Source: a virus. From it: DNA of 63,652 nucleotides. Where the stretch lies: the IMG/VR virus record IMGVR_UViG_3300030109_004674, positions 1 to 63,652 of that record, one strand, 5' to 3'. Below the pieces are notes generated by a model. That model saw only the letters and a list, made by a program, of their open reading frames with translations. It was not told the origin of the DNA and did no database searches. Position 1 is the first letter of the stretch; each line of letters begins with the position of its first letter. Below are positions 1-7,253 of this stretch, in pieces. The translations under genes and the position numbers were made by a program.

Positions 1-803
1 TCCGATCTTTCATCAACTACGACATTAGCATCTTCAATGTTTTCATTTGACTCAACATCTTTTGCTTCTTTGTTTTTCTTTCTTGTAGCAGCAGCTTTTT
101 TCGCAGCTTCAGATCTTTTTTTCGCAGCATCTACCTCTTGCTTAGTGGCATTACTTCCATCAGTTTTAGAAACGGATTCTGACTTAGCTGTCAAGTTTTT
201 TACACCCTGATCCATTGCTTCTTGAGTATCCTGCTTTGATACATTAGCAACATTGGATGTCGGTTGACCTTTAAATACTTGAATACCTATTTCAAGATAC
301 GACCCACATTTAGATTGTATATCAGTAGCTGCCGACTTAAAGCCATCCGCAGGTTCGGTTCCTGTACCGTCGGTCTCGTGACCACCATATTGGTAAGGCG
401 TGTATAAATCAAACTTTTTGATATACATTCTTCCCTTCATTAAGATGTATGGCGTTTCTTTTTTACCGATTACCACTTTCTGCCTTTTGGCATTATCCCA
501 TTGGGTTTGCTCGATAACATTTACGGTCTCCTTAACAATCTCATGTTCCAGATCCCATCCAGCAATTCCAAAAACATCATTCATTCTTTCCACAACCGCA
601 ATTGCTTTGATAACAGACAAGTACTTCTTAGTTGGGTGAGTACTAATCATGCCAGGCGGTATTGGCTGTGAAAGAAGTTCACGGTATTCTCTAGGCAACA
701 CCGTGTGTTTTCCTCCAAAACCTGTTCCCTTTGGGTAACATGTGTTTGTTTCTCTGTCAATTACATACCCTTCTGGTACGATTTGTAAGCTATTTTGCTC
801 CAT
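1..803 (-). CDS. Rad52-like single-strand annealing protein, N-terminal 267 codons
   Basis: An open frame with no stop starts at the ATG at 803 and runs off the left edge; it was read directly from the reverse complement. The N-terminal half has a compact fold with segments WDLEHEIV, YILMKGRMYIK and a Gly-rich turn followed by ADGFKSAATDIQSKCGSYLEIG. This resembles the Rad52/Rad22 annealing core, where a glycine-rich loop is followed by an Ala/Lys helix. The C-terminal part is Lys/Ala/Glu-rich and probably disordered. It likely anneals single strands in recombination-dependent replication. The frame continues in phase at 63652-63460, giving about 330 aa in all. The gene begins 2 bp after the stop of the HTH gene. 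The family call rests on motif resemblance only. Confidence 0.62.
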   Translation of the reverse strand, partial: MEQNSLQIVPEGYVIDRETNTCYPKGTGFGGKHTVLPREYRELLSQPIPPGMISTHPTKKYLSVIKAIAVVERMNDVFGIAGWDLEHEIVKETVNVIEQTQWDNAKRQKVVIGKKETPYILMKGRMYIKKFDLYTPYQYGGHETDGTGTEPADGFKSAATDIQSKCGSYLEIGIQVFKGQPTSNVANVSKQDTQEAMDQGVKNLTAKSESVSKTDGSNATKQEVDAAKKRSEAAKKAAATRKKNKEAKDVESNENIEDANVVVDERS

Positions 804-805
804 AA

Positions 806-1033
806 TTACTCTGATTTAGCGTTGATAAAACAATTTTCAATTCTTTCTATACCGCACTCTAAAAGTTCGGCAAGCACCAATAAAACATATCTGTCTCTTG
901 GTTTTTTGTATCCGTTACAGTACTGAGATAGTGTCGATGTACTTCTCTCTATACCTTTCGTGGCCAGCTGTTGCATTATCCAAACCTGACTCCTTCCTTT
1001 CTCAATAAGGACATCTTTTAAAAGCTCTCTCAT
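806..1033 (-). CDS. Cro/CI-type helix-turn-helix protein, 75 aa
   Basis: This is a small, mostly helical protein. Its central segment (VWIMQQLATKG...STSTLSQYCNGYKKP) has the spacing of a lambda-repressor-like HTH, with a recognition helix around TSTLSQYCNG and the usual K-x-P/R turn after it. It probably binds DNA as a transcription regulator. It overlaps the upstream DnaA-like gene by 4 bp (ATGA), and the Rad52-like gene starts 2 bp after its stop, so it sits in a coupled replication/regulation operon. It could also be an initiator accessory protein. Confidence 0.6.
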   Translation of the reverse strand: MRELLKDVLIEKGRSQVWIMQQLATKGIERSTSTLSQYCNGYKKPRDRYVLLVLAELLECGIERIENCFINAKSE

Positions 1034-1716
1034 GATAACATTAAATTAATTGATGAATAAATAATAGCAGCTAAAGCCATGAAAAATGGAAATGCTACTA
1101 TGTTTCTTACCTGCCTCTGCTCTTCCCTTGAAAGGGTTTTGAGACCTACAAACCTAGAGAAATTATCTCTTGGTTCTTTTTTGATTTGCCAATCTACAAT
1201 TGGTTTTTTCATTGTGTTCTGATTTTTCTTTTTAATATATTCAGCTTCATTATACTTGGTTTTGAATTTATCCCAATTTGATATTGTTTCAGGAAACTTC
1301 CCTTCACCATCCGGGTAATCATTATTACCAATGTAGTTTTCTATTATGTCTACTATTCTCTCATGCAGGTCTATATGTCTTACGTTTGTCATAAATTCCT
1401 TATGCATTCTATTGGTTTCAAACATATTGTTATATACTCTGCAACTGTTAAGAACTGTAGCATGATCCTTGTCGTATATCCTTCCTATTTTTGCCAGGCT
1501 TAACTTGGTTCTGTTTCTTATGTGATAGAATACACAGTGCCTAGCTAGAACTATTTCACTTTTTCTTGTTTTCTTATGAAGTAGTTCAGGGTTTATTCCT
1601 GTAGCTATTGACACAGATTTTATTATAATCTTGCTCATTTCATAGTCATTTATCCTAGACCTAGATCTATACGATATTGAAAATATCAAAGCTTTTATCT
1701 TATCTTTTACTTTCAT
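1030..1716 (-). CDS. DnaA domain-IV-like DNA-binding protein with C-terminal membrane helix, 228 aa
   Basis: Residues about 35-100 read like the DnaA C-terminal box-binding domain. A first helix with TRKSEIVLARHCVFYHIR is followed by LSLAKIGRIYDKDHATVLNSCRV, and the DHATVL segment matches the DnaA signature DHTTVLHA. No AAA+ ATPase motifs precede it, so this is the DNA-binding module alone. Residues about 203-228 form a hydrophobic helix (FPFFMALAAIIY...), which could anchor the protein in the membrane. Four 11-bp iterons lie just upstream of its start (1734-1777), and a longer array occurs in the candidate origin. It is likely an initiator or origin-binding protein, or its own repressor. The DnaA-like domain is clear; the role is inferred. 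Confidence 0.75.
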   Translation of the reverse strand: MKVKDKIKALIFSISYRSRSRINDYEMSKIIIKSVSIATGINPELLHKKTRKSEIVLARHCVFYHIRNRTKLSLAKIGRIYDKDHATVLNSCRVYNNMFETNRMHKEFMTNVRHIDLHERIVDIIENYIGNNDYPDGEGKFPETISNWDKFKTKYNEAEYIKKKNQNTMKKPIVDWQIKKEPRDNFSRFVGLKTLSREEQRQVRNIVAFPFFMALAAIIYSSINLMLS

Positions 1717-1733
1717 TTACTTTTATCTTCTTT

Positions 1734-1777
1734 GCATTACATACGCAATGCATGTGCAATGCATGTGCATAACGAGT
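1734..1777. repeat. 11-bp iterons upstream of the DnaA-like gene
   Basis: Four consecutive 11-bp units begin at 1734: GCATTACATAC, GCAATGCATGT, GCAATGCATGT and GCATAACGAGT. The two central units are identical. They lie 18-61 bp before the start of the DnaA-domain-IV-like gene, where they could serve as its operator. The same unit type occurs at 10421-10508. Confidence 0.7.
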
Positions 1778-1814
1778 TTAAGTTTTTCCCTTCGGGTTCG
1801 TATTATTTTTAGAC

Positions 1815-2015
1815 CTACTGGTTACTTGGATATATCCTAATCCTGTAGTCCTTAATCAATAAAAAAGGCAGGACATAATAGGTCACATGTATTTCAGCAT
1901 TCTGCAATCCTTCTTCACTGTCTCTGGTTATGCCTAATCCTATAATTGGCGATATAATAATTTTTGTAGTCCGTATGTTTTTTGTTCCGTCCTCATCTAT
2001 AGTGTAATTAGACAT
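1815..2015 (-). CDS. hypothetical protein, 66 aa
   Basis: Not recognised. It is short, with alternating hydrophobic beta-type segments (KIIISPIIGLGI, YYVLPFLLI) and no clear motif. It overlaps the end of the upstream gene (1997-2194) by 19 bp, a packing typical of phage early operons and the main support for coding. A gap of about 100 bp with the 11-bp iterons separates it from the DnaA-like gene. Confidence 0.5.
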   Translation of the reverse strand: MSNYTIDEDGTKNIRTTKIIISPIIGLGITRDSEEGLQNAEIHVTYYVLPFLLIKDYRIRIYPSNQ

Positions 2016-2194
2016 AGTTGTGTTTTTAGTTCTAGGTAGTGATCAATTGCTTTGTATCCGTGTTTCTGCAGAAATAACTCAATAAGTTTTCTGTTAGCTT
2101 GTAAGTGACATACATTTCCGCTGGTGATGTTTTTTAAAACCCACCTGTAGTCACTTTCTACGCTCGGCTTAGATGTCCCAGGGTTCGTATCCAT
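1997..2194 (-). CDS. hypothetical protein, 65 aa
   Basis: Not recognised. It is a mixed-charge protein with a helical C-terminal half (ANRKLIELFLQKHGYKAIDHYLELK) that could be a small helical bundle. It overlaps the upstream 152-aa gene by 26 bp and the downstream 66-aa gene by 19 bp, consistent with translational coupling. No signal peptide or membrane segment is visible. Confidence 0.55.
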   Translation of the reverse strand: MDTNPGTSKPSVESDYRWVLKNITSGNVCHLQANRKLIELFLQKHGYKAIDHYLELKTQLCLITL

Positions 2195-2627
2195 ATGCTT
2201 CTATTGGCGTTAAGGGTTGTGTTCTAATATGCGTATTCATTTTGCTGTTACCATCGCTCCTGGTCTTGGTAATAGCATTTTTTCTAGCTGCAGATATTCC
2301 GTAAATTAAAAACCGCAACATTAGTTTTCGGCAATTATGTCTTACAACAGCTTTTACGTTTTTCACCGTGCAGTCTGATTTAAATATACCAAACTTTTGA
2401 TTTGCGATAACTACTTCGCAATTATTTATAACGGAGTATATAACGATCTCGGCATTGTATGCATGGCTTTCCAGATTGTCCCTAATAATTGTTTTTGTCA
2501 CAAAAAAGTTTTTAATATCAGCTTCTAGCCATGACTTTTCAATTGTTTTGCAGGCTATTTCAATTAGGTTAAGTTCTTTTTTTAGCTCCTCATAAAGAGC
2601 TTCTTTAATGTATTTGGTATGTCCCAT
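2169..2627 (-). CDS. hypothetical protein, 152 aa
   Basis: Not recognised. The N-terminal half is helical and acidic/basic (KEALYEELKKELNLIEIACKTIEKSW). The middle has beta-type strands (NAEIVIYSVINNCEVVIAN). The C-terminal part is basic with Arg/Lys clusters (VVRHNCRKLMLR), so nucleic-acid contact is possible. It is the first gene after the intrinsic terminator at 2660-2696 and so probably begins a new leftward transcript. Confidence 0.6.
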   Translation of the reverse strand: MGHTKYIKEALYEELKKELNLIEIACKTIEKSWLEADIKNFFVTKTIIRDNLESHAYNAEIVIYSVINNCEVVIANQKFGIFKSDCTVKNVKAVVRHNCRKLMLRFLIYGISAARKNAITKTRSDGNSKMNTHIRTQPLTPIEAYGYEPWDI

Positions 2628-2659
2628 TGGTGTTGAGGTATAAATCGTTTAAAATGCTT

Positions 2660-2696
2660 TAAAAAGGCAGCCGAAGGTAATCAGGCTCCGACTGCC
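2660..2696 (-). terminator. intrinsic terminator after the DUF932 gene
   Basis: On the minus strand a stem of about 11 bp (GGCAGTCGGAG pairing with CTTCGGCTGCC, two G-U pairs) is followed directly by TTTTT. It starts about 20 bp downstream of the DUF932 stop (2716). Confidence 0.8.
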
Positions 2697-2715
2697 ATAA
2701 CTCTAAAAACAATCA

Positions 2716-3615
2716 CTAATAAACAGTAATTTTATCAACCATATCAAAAGCTTTGTTATCTGCTTTGTATGCTGATCCAGTCATCTTGTTTTCCCACATG
2801 TCGTTCCTTCTATTCGAAACGTCTTTTGTTGTGTAGGAAGTCACACCAGAAAACAATCCCCACAATGTCTCACCTTTTTGAGCTTGCTCTTGTGCGATTC
2901 TTACGGTAAGGTTTTGGGCCTTCTTTATCTGGTTTGGACTGTATAATTTTTTTGCATCACTAACATCCGTTTCTATGTTTACACCTGTAATAGCTTGCAC
3001 CATTCTCACCGTCTCGTTAACTGAACACTTTGTCGCTGCCATTCTGTAAAACTTTTCGTAAAGAGTCTGCTCTTGCTCTCTTATCTTGTCCACACCTCTC
3101 ATTAAAAGGTCAACCTTGTCTCGCATGTTTGCAGAGTGTCTAATCCTGGTGTTCATTTCTTTGTACATTCTGTGAAATGTATTACTACATGACATTGTAA
3201 TGTTTGTCATTCCCAGGGCCAAACTTCCGGTTCCGTCGTGCGAATTCAGGACAGTTATATATTTTTTTATCTGGTCGTGGTTCTTACCTATGCCTTCTAT
3301 ACTTCCTGTGTCAATCTTTAGGTAAACTTTTCTACCTCCATGGAAAGATCCTCCTTTTGCTAGTGACAGGTCGCTTTGCTGTGCAATTTTGGAAACCATA
3401 TCTATTAGCTCCCAGTTCTGAAAAACCTCATAACCTTCTTTTGCGGCAAAAAACTCTTGGTTCGTGTCTTCTCTTCTAATCGAATAATAGTTCGACTCGA
3501 TTCCTTCTCCTGTGTAAAGCTTTTCCTTTTTTACGTTCCAGAAAAGCTGAAACCTATCGAGTAATTCTGCTACGAATTCTCCTTGGTTTTCAATTTGTTG
3601 TATTGATTGATTCAT
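2716..3615 (-). CDS. DUF932-family phage/plasmid protein, 299 aa
   Basis: The length and order of conserved segments fit DUF932 (phage/plasmid-like protein, TIGR03299-like). There is an N-terminal region with YYSIRREDTNQEFFAAKEGYEVFQN, then the core GGSFHGGRKVYLKID and the GTGSLALGMTNITMSCSNTFHRMYKE block with its conserved Cys/Asn. A long helical C-terminus follows. The biochemical role of the family is unknown; members are common on plasmids and phages and often lie near replication genes. It has the TAAAACTTATCAATCATG leader and is followed by a strong terminator, so it may be the last gene of the first early transcript. Confidence 0.82.
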   Translation of the reverse strand: MNQSIQQIENQGEFVAELLDRFQLFWNVKKEKLYTGEGIESNYYSIRREDTNQEFFAAKEGYEVFQNWELIDMVSKIAQQSDLSLAKGGSFHGGRKVYLKIDTGSIEGIGKNHDQIKKYITVLNSHDGTGSLALGMTNITMSCSNTFHRMYKEMNTRIRHSANMRDKVDLLMRGVDKIREQEQTLYEKFYRMAATKCSVNETVRMVQAITGVNIETDVSDAKKLYSPNQIKKAQNLTVRIAQEQAQKGETLWGLFSGVTSYTTKDVSNRRNDMWENKMTGSAYKADNKAFDMVDKITVY

Positions 3616-3671
3616 GATTGATAAGTTTTATAAGTTAAAAAATATTTTGTCTAAGTTAAACAAAGTTTTTA

Positions 3672-3890
3672 TTAAGACAAGTTTTTTGTTAAGATTTTTA
3701 CTTCATTATTTGAAATTATATCTAAAAGTTTTTTGTCTAGCTTGGCCCGTATTCTGTTTAACCTTTTGATATCAAATGATATAACACTGGTTTTCTTGGG
3801 TGCCGCTTCCAGGTCAGAGAGTTTCTGATCGAGAAGCATTAATAGTTCGACTAGTTCTGTTTGTCTTAATTCGTCTTTTTCGTTTGCCAT
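3672..3890 (-). CDS. hypothetical helical protein, 72 aa
   Basis: Not recognised. It is predicted almost entirely helical and rich in Leu, Lys and Asp/Glu (ELVELLMLLDQKLSDLE, RLNRIRAKLDKKLLD), so it may form a short coiled coil. It lies between the 98-aa gene (12 bp upstream) and the DUF932 gene, in the same direction. Its start region lacks the common TAAAACTT leader. Confidence 0.6.
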   Translation of the reverse strand: MANEKDELRQTELVELLMLLDQKLSDLEAAPKKTSVISFDIKRLNRIRAKLDKKLLDIISNNEVKILTKNLS

Positions 3891-3902
3891 TGGGTTCGAT
3901 TT

Positions 3903-4199
3903 TTATATTAAACATTTTGAGATATAGGCTAAGGTACCAAATTGGTTTAACACAAATTGTCTATCTGGTATTGCTATAATTTTTCCATCGATCAAAGCTT
4001 TGAGCATACCCTGGTTTTCTGAATAGTCTTTTATAATTACTTCATCAGGCTGCAGGTTAACTCTGTCGGCCATGTTTATGGTGGCAACAGCTGCCCGTTG
4101 GTTCGTGTCCTTTTCGGTTAGTACCAGACAAATGTTTTTTGTTTCTGCGTACTTTTCTTTTTTTACCGTGTGCGGTTTGTTTCTGAATATTACTTCCAT
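3903..4199 (-). CDS. hypothetical protein, 98 aa
   Basis: Not recognised. It has alternating strands and turns, with a basic N-terminus (RNKPHTVKKEK), a middle strand region (NICLVLTEKDTNQRAAVATI) and a hydrophobic C-terminus. The start is supported by the leader CCTTAAAACTTATATAAAATG, a variant of the shared early leader. It is packed 12 bp from its neighbours on both sides. Confidence 0.65.
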   Translation of the reverse strand: MEVIFRNKPHTVKKEKYAETKNICLVLTEKDTNQRAAVATINMADRVNLQPDEVIIKDYSENQGMLKALIDGKIIAIPDRQFVLNQFGTLAYISKCLI

Positions 4200-4211
4200 T
4201 TTATATAAGTT

Positions 4212-4475
4212 TTAAGGTTGTACAATTTTTTTAGTTACATACATTATTTGGTTATATCCGTCGCTGACGGTACCTGTGTATTTTTCGTCTACAATAAGGT
4301 TAAATATTTCAGGCAATGCGTATCTGAATTCTGGCTCTTCACCGTTTGAGCTATTCCAGAATAGTATATAGCTTTTGCTGCCTTCAATTTTATATACCGT
4401 GGTTTCTTGTAAGTCATCCTCTATTGAATGAGCGTATTTGTTTCTGTTTATCGATTTAATTAGTTCTTTATCCAT
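4212..4475 (-). CDS. hypothetical protein, 87 aa
   Basis: Not recognised. It is an acidic protein with a beta-rich centre (TVYKIEGSKSYILFWNSS) and a run of aromatic residues. The start is preceded by an early-leader variant (ATAAACTTTAAAACCATG). It lies 11-12 bp from its neighbours, as in the rest of this operon. Confidence 0.63.
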   Translation of the reverse strand: MDKELIKSINRNKYAHSIEDDLQETTVYKIEGSKSYILFWNSSNGEEPEFRYALPEIFNLIVDEKYTGTVSDGYNQIMYVTKKIVQP

Positions 4476-4486
4476 GGTTTTAAAGT

Positions 4487-4720
4487 TTATGTAAGGTTAT
4501 GAGGTTTGTTTAAATTCAATTTATTTAATGAGATTATTACCTCCTCTTCAATCTCTTCAATTCCTTCGTCTTGCATCTTGAGAAGAAATTCCTTGCAACG
4601 GTTATATAGTTTCCTTGCGTATTCTTTTTCCCTTTCTGACATGTATTCGTATTCAACGTCCGATAGGTCGTAAATTGCGTTTCCTAGTTCCTTGTGTGCG
4701 TATTCCATTGTCCTTGCCAT
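4487..4720 (-). CDS. hypothetical helical acidic protein, 77 aa
   Basis: Not recognised. It is strongly helical and Glu/Tyr-rich (YEYMSEREKEYARKLYNRCKEFLLKMQDEGIEEIEEEV). The start follows the leader CATAAAACTTAAGATCATG. A GGGCCC hairpin at 4736-4754 separates it from the upstream gene. Confidence 0.63.
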   Translation of the reverse strand: MARTMEYAHKELGNAIYDLSDVEYEYMSEREKEYARKLYNRCKEFLLKMQDEGIEEIEEEVIISLNKLNLNKPHNLT

Positions 4721-4735
4721 GATCTTAAGTTTTAT

Positions 4736-4772
4736 GGGCCCAGGTGGCCCCTGGTTAGTTTACTTTTTGTTT
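4736..4772. repeat. intergenic GGGCCC hairpin, copy 1 of a 37-bp repeat
   Basis: The hairpin CCAGG/CCTGG, nested in GGGCC/GGCCC, sits between the stop of the 75-aa gene (4760) and the leader of the next gene. The 37 bases 4736-4772 are identical to 5006-5042. They include the last codons (Lys-Lys-stop) of the upstream gene. Confidence 0.8.
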
Positions 4773-4987
4773 TGTGCATGCTCTTGCATTGCTCCTATTA
4801 TCATGTTTAAATTATCCTTAGATAGCTTTTTAAACTCATCTAAGCCCATATAAGCTATTAATACATCTTTACATACGTTTACATCTTCTTGCTGCTTTGT
4901 AGCTTCTGTATTTTCGTTGTATAATTTAGTTTTATTAAAAGCTATATTTTCTAAATATTCTCCGTGGTGTCTTCTTACTTTGCTCAT
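4760..4987 (-). CDS. hypothetical protein, 75 aa
   Basis: Not recognised. It has a basic N-terminus (SKVRRHHGEYLEN) followed by helical stretches (VCKDVLIAYMGLDEFKKLSKDNLNMIIGAMQEH) that could be a small DNA- or protein-binding bundle. Its final residues and stop lie inside a 37-bp exact repeat shared with the next upstream gene. Hairpins flank it on both sides. Confidence 0.6.
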   Translation of the reverse strand: MSKVRRHHGEYLENIAFNKTKLYNENTEATKQQEDVNVCKDVLIAYMGLDEFKKLSKDNLNMIIGAMQEHAQNKK

Positions 4988-5005
4988 TTTGTTTTGCTTT
5001 TAAAG

Positions 5006-5042
5006 GGGCCCAGGTGGCCCCTGGTTAGTTTACTTTTTGTTT
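5006..5042. repeat. intergenic GGGCCC hairpin, copy 2 of the 37-bp repeat
   Basis: The sequence is identical over 37 bases to 4736-4772, covering the hairpin plus the final Lys codons and stop of the 152-aa gene (stop at 5030). It is located between two co-directional early genes. Confidence 0.8.
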
Positions 5043-5488
5043 ATCCATTCGATTACCTGCTGCGGTGATCCTTTAAACAAAGTTTTATTTTTGTTTACAT
5101 AGTCACCTTTTTTGCTCATGTATCCCCGTGTCACTACATGAACTGTCAGCTCGTGTGTATCAAAGTCTCCAATTACTTTGTATTCGTAATTTTCCCAGTC
5201 CATTTTGCGGGGGGCTTCTAGGTATATATTTCCTGGCCCGTCTTTAAAGTGACTAACTACAGAAGCGGCCAAACATCCCATTCCGTTGAATATCATTCGT
5301 TCCTTTTTTCCTAGTCCGATTCCGTTCACTAGGTCTCCTCCCGATAAGTATTCACAAAGTTGTAGCCCATGGCCTTCCGGGTATCCGTCGAACTGCCTGT
5401 ACATTGCGACAATTTTGTTTGTTTTTCTTTGTCCTGTTTTCTCCGATTTATACGTTTGTATAAAAGTTGTTAATGATCTTGTTCCCAT
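5030..5488 (-). CDS. conserved phage hypothetical protein, 152 aa
   Basis: The opening GTRSLTTFIQTY and the following VAMYRQFDGYPEGHGLQLCEYL and GMGCLAASVVSHFK are reminiscent of a small phage/prophage protein group with an RSxT...QxDGYPxGxG pattern; its function is unknown. It is an alpha/beta protein without a membrane segment. The start is supported by the TAAAACTTTTCAATCATG leader. The neighbours are a GP88-family gene upstream and hairpin copy 2 downstream. Confidence 0.7.
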   Translation of the reverse strand: MGTRSLTTFIQTYKSEKTGQRKTNKIVAMYRQFDGYPEGHGLQLCEYLSGGDLVNGIGLGKKERMIFNGMGCLAASVVSHFKDGPGNIYLEAPRKMDWENYEYKVIGDFDTHELTVHVVTRGYMSKKGDYVNKNKTLFKGSPQQVIEWINKK

Positions 5489-5515
5489 GATTGAAAAGTT
5501 TTAAAAGTTTGTTAT

Positions 5516-6316
5516 TTATTTATTTATTTGTGGGTCTACAATAAACCCAGATTTGATACTTTTTTGTTGTGCTGTTTTGCTTTTAATATTTTTTACTCTT
5601 AAGCCCGCGATGCTGGCCTTGGGTTCGTCCAAAAATCTAAGGTCTGTAACATCAGCGTCGAAAACTTCAAGGCCCATATATTTTTCTGGCAAAATTTTCC
5701 CCATAAAAGGTACTGCTACATTAAAACCTAGGTTTATAGCTTCTTGCCATTGCTCAAAATTTGATTCGCTGTAGCTAAAAGTAAGATGATAATTAGGTAC
5801 GTTTTTAAAGGTCTCTAAGCGGTTAAAAACTTTTGTGTAGTCGTAAAATTGAACGTCTTTAAAAGTCTCCAGGACGTTAAATAACCTTAGGTCTAAATCG
5901 CTGGTTCCGTTTAACCTTACGCTGTAATGCATGTTTTTTGCTTCTGCTTTTCTTTGTCCTGCTTTTATTTCCGCATGTAGCCAACTATTAAAAAACTTAC
6001 GGTTTGCGTAGAATAGCCATGTTTTTTTGAGTCTGCTATTAAGTATTGTATTTTTGGTGTCCATCTTTACACGTCCTGAAGTATTTAAACATCCTAAAAT
6101 GCATCCTTTGCTTGCCATGCTACAGGTATTGAAACCACTACTTTTATGTGGGGCCAAATAAAGTATACCAGAAAGGTAGTTTAGTTTGGCACCCTTTTTT
6201 ATTTTGCTGCTGCTGTTTAGGCCCATCAAATAAGATAGCCCCGTTTGTTTTTTAGCTGCTGCAATTGTTGTAAATTCAAGATCCTGAACTTGTTTTTTGT
6301 ACTGAAGAAAATTCAT
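5516..6316 (-). CDS. GP88-family phage protein with Cys motif, 266 aa
   Basis: Residues about 45-85 carry LSGILYLAPHKSSGFNTCSMASKGCILGCLNTSGR. The NTCxxASxGCxxxCLNTxGR pattern is the hallmark of the 'gene product 88' family of phage proteins. The three conserved Cys suggest a metal or iron-sulfur site. The second half has strands and the YDYTKVFNR and LTFSYSESN segments, which look like a barrel. Function is not established; a radical-SAM-like reaction has been an attractive idea because of the Cys spacing, but that is inference. The leader is CTTTTAAAAACTTATAACATG, and a GGGCCC hairpin lies just upstream. Confidence 0.8.
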   Translation of the reverse strand: MNFLQYKKQVQDLEFTTIAAAKKQTGLSYLMGLNSSSKIKKGAKLNYLSGILYLAPHKSSGFNTCSMASKGCILGCLNTSGRVKMDTKNTILNSRLKKTWLFYANRKFFNSWLHAEIKAGQRKAEAKNMHYSVRLNGTSDLDLRLFNVLETFKDVQFYDYTKVFNRLETFKNVPNYHLTFSYSESNFEQWQEAINLGFNVAVPFMGKILPEKYMGLEVFDADVTDLRFLDEPKASIAGLRVKNIKSKTAQQKSIKSGFIVDPQINK

Positions 6317-6333
6317 GTTATAAGTTTTTAAAA

Positions 6334-6347
6334 GGGCCCGGGGGCCC
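6334..6347. repeat. intergenic GGGCCC hairpin
   Basis: GGGCCCGGGGGCCC between the stop of the 169-aa gene (6352) and the start of the GP88-family gene. It belongs to the hairpin series at 4736, 5006, 6879, 8812 and 9263. Confidence 0.65.
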
Positions 6348-6351
6348 GTTG

Positions 6352-6861
6352 TTAGTTTATTGTTAATGTTTCACCGTCGAAAGTTAGTGTATCAATTTTA
6401 GATAAAGAGTATTGTCTAAATTTCGTATGCTTTAATGTTTTGCGTATTATGTTTTTGGCAATTGTCAGGGGCCTAGAATTGACGGTTTTATATTCACCCT
6501 TTTGCACTACATTTTTTCGCACCTGGAGACCGTATATGTAAATTGTTTTAGTCTCAATATGCATGCGAATACCTGTGCAAAGTTGTACATAAGCGTCCTT
6601 TTGTCCCTGGCTCCGGTTTTTGGTTTGTTTCGTTGGTTTTGTAAGGGCCGTTAACAATTCGATTCTGGCTTTCTCTTCAATTGTTTCGTAGTCGTAACTG
6701 ATCCCTTTTAGTGTGTTTATATCCTTTTGTTTTGCGTTCTGGATGCTGGCCCCAACATTTAACAAAACTTTGCTTATTTCACCTTGTTTGTTTGTGTAGT
6801 TGTTAATTGCTACAAATTGCACCCCGTTAAATTGTTTTAGTTTGTTGATTAAGTTTTTCAT
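6352..6861 (-). CDS. hypothetical protein, 169 aa
   Basis: Not recognised with certainty. It is basic, with an N-terminal alpha/beta part (NGVQFVAINNYTNKQGEISKVLLNVGAS) and a Lys/Thr-rich middle (TKPTKQTKNRSQGQKDAYV). The C-terminal region (TIAKNIIRKTLKHTKFRQYSLSKIDTLTF) could bind nucleic acid. Its start has the full leader CTAAAACTTTTCAATCATG. It lies between two GGGCCC hairpins. Confidence 0.63.
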   Translation of the reverse strand: MKNLINKLKQFNGVQFVAINNYTNKQGEISKVLLNVGASIQNAKQKDINTLKGISYDYETIEEKARIELLTALTKPTKQTKNRSQGQKDAYVQLCTGIRMHIETKTIYIYGLQVRKNVVQKGEYKTVNSRPLTIAKNIIRKTLKHTKFRQYSLSKIDTLTFDGETLTIN

Positions 6862-6878
6862 GATTGAAAAGTTTTAGA

Positions 6879-6916
6879 GGGGCCCAGCAAATGGTATGCA
6901 ATGGCCGGGCCCTGGT
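6879..6916. repeat. 38-bp intergenic hairpin element, copy A
   Basis: An inverted GGGGCCCAG...CCGGGCCC element enclosing TGGTATGCAATGG. It differs from 9263-9300 by one base in 38. It lies between the stop of the 83-aa gene (6924) and the leader of the 169-aa gene. Confidence 0.78.
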
Positions 6917-6923
6917 TAGTTTA

Positions 6924-7175
6924 TTATTTAGTTCTTATTATGTATCCTGGTTCTGAATTATCATTTCTATTAAACTCAAAGGCTATCCTTTCGTTTTTTT
7001 TCATGTCTAATAGTTTGTCGATTTGTTCCTGTATTGCGTACATGTATTCGTAATCATCCTCCTGGTCTGTTTTGGCGTAAATTTTTTCTAAATCTACTTT
7101 TACCTGGTAAACATCATTTTCGCAAATGATAATTAATTTCCATTTTCTGTAGCTGTTTATTTCTTTCTTTGCCAT
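6924..7175 (-). CDS. hypothetical protein, 83 aa
   Basis: Not recognised. It is a small alpha/beta protein with a basic N-terminus (AKKEINSYRKWKLIIICEN) and an acidic Asp/Tyr-rich middle (TDQEDDYEYMYAIQEQID). The start is preceded by CTTTAAAACTTATCAATCATGGC, the shared early leader. An AT-rich gap of 78 bp upstream contains GCAAATAAAAGTTTAA, a 16-mer also present in the candidate early promoter at 9929-9944, so a second promoter may lie here. Confidence 0.62.
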   Translation of the reverse strand: MAKKEINSYRKWKLIIICENDVYQVKVDLEKIYAKTDQEDDYEYMYAIQEQIDKLLDMKKNERIAFEFNRNDNSEPGYIIRTK

Positions 7176-7253
7176 GATTGATAAGTTTTAAAGTTTAGAT
7201 AAAAATATGTATTTAGTTTTACTTATGCAAATAAAAGTTTAAAAAAGTAAATA

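Noticed and set aside
1-8. Adapter contamination at the window start
   Set aside because: The other end holds the complementary half of the same 13-mer and the reading frame continues, so native sequence is more likely.
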